Below are positions 22,232 to 22,349 of a stretch of 22,349 bases of DNA, one piece after another. Source of the stretch: DAOTUB01 sp034437455 (GTDB taxonomy: Bacteria > Chloroflexota > Anaerolineae > B4-G1); contig DAOTUB010000306.1 of the NCBI GenBank assembly GCA_034437455.1, forward strand, positions 1-22,349, in the 5' to 3' direction. The position numbers were made by a program, and so were the translations under genes. The notes beneath the pieces were generated by a model. It had not been told where the DNA came from. It was given only the letters and a program-made list of their open reading frames with translations, and searched no databases. How positions within the stretch are numbered: position 1 is the first letter of the stretch; each line of letters starts with the position of its first letter.

Positions 22232-22349
22232 AGTTCAAAAGTGAACCATTTAAGGCTGAAAGGTGAACCGTTTCTGGTTGAAAAGTGAACCGGTCATGAT
22301 AGAGTTCTCCCAAGCTAATCCTAGATCCCAGGAGGAAGAAAATGGTTCA
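22222..22349 (+). mobile_element. Left end of a putative insertion sequence (IS21-like?), continuing past window
   Basis: Starting with TGTCAG inside trpB, the sequence has three direct repeats of 22 bases (22231-22252, 22253-22274, 22275-22296) with the shared core AAAAGTGAACC, AAAGGTGAACC, AAAAGTGAACC at 22237, 22259 and 22281. About 45 bases later come a ribosome site and a start codon. A TGT end with several subterminal repeats before the transposase gene is known for the IS21 family. The family call is an inference; the transposase itself is not visible. Confidence 0.6.
22342..22349 (+). CDS. Start of a gene, probably the transposase of the IS (truncated by window)
   Basis: AGGAGG (22330-22335) lies six bases before ATG at 22342, and only two codons and a fraction (ATG GTT CA) are inside the window. 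The position just inside the proposed IS end suggests a transposase such as IstA, but the protein cannot be identified from this stretch. Confidence 0.4.

Overview
The window is about 22.3 kb of moderately GC-rich bacterial chromosome. Several features together suggest a Chloroflexota (Anaerolineae-like) genome, probably from an environmental assembly: a T-box-controlled trpS, a TrpB2-type tryptophan synthase beta chain, bactofilin, DUF4446 and DUF2723 proteins, a class A PBP with Ig-like tail modules, a DUF11-repeat subtilase, and many short palindromic repeats both between and inside genes. The taxonomic call is an inference from gene content and style. No rRNA or tRNA gene and no CRISPR array was seen.

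Layout. (1) 2-2306, + strand: the C-terminal half of a Lon-family AAA+ protease, overlapping a universal stress protein, ending in a hairpin/terminator cluster. (2) 2445-7160, - strand: tsaC (Sua5/YrdC), cysC (APS kinase), a large DUF2723 membrane protein, a DUF4446 protein and bactofilin. The genes are mostly closely packed, and bactofilin has its own consensus promoter directly after the upstream stop codon. (3) 7200-13024, + strand: a class A penicillin-binding protein diverging from tsaC, a small nucleotidyltransferase-like protein, and an S9 prolyl-oligopeptidase-family peptidase preceded by a cloverleaf-like repeat. (4) 13075-14119, + strand: a palindromic repeat, then a response regulator with a degenerate GGDEF-like domain, broken by a one-base frameshift. 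(5) 14127-18380, - strand: a secreted subtilase, a GNAT-like protein overlapping its end, and thyX. (6) 18409-22349, + strand: thioredoxin, a Trp-specific T-box leader, trpS, a stand-alone ABC-type ATPase, two repeat elements, and trpB2 whose 3' third is cut off by what looks like the left end of an insertion sequence running off the window.

How the parts relate. The T-box (specifier codon UGG) senses uncharged tRNA-Trp and controls trpS. The neighbouring trpB2 is tryptophan-related but has no T-box and is interrupted. The tsaC/PBP and subtilase/thioredoxin pairs are transcribed from back-to-back promoters whose -35 boxes abut or overlap. In both pairs the - strand transcript would start almost at the start codon, so it would be leaderless.

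The most unusual aspect is the density of small repeats. There are two copies of a CCCGGTTTT hairpin, two copies of a GTCATTCCGAG-type palindrome, a cloverleaf element, tandem heptamers and octamers, and two repeats lying in frame inside proteins: one at the propeptide/catalytic boundary of the subtilase and one in a membrane segment of the DUF2723 protein. I did not see a clearly new multigene defence or metabolic system.
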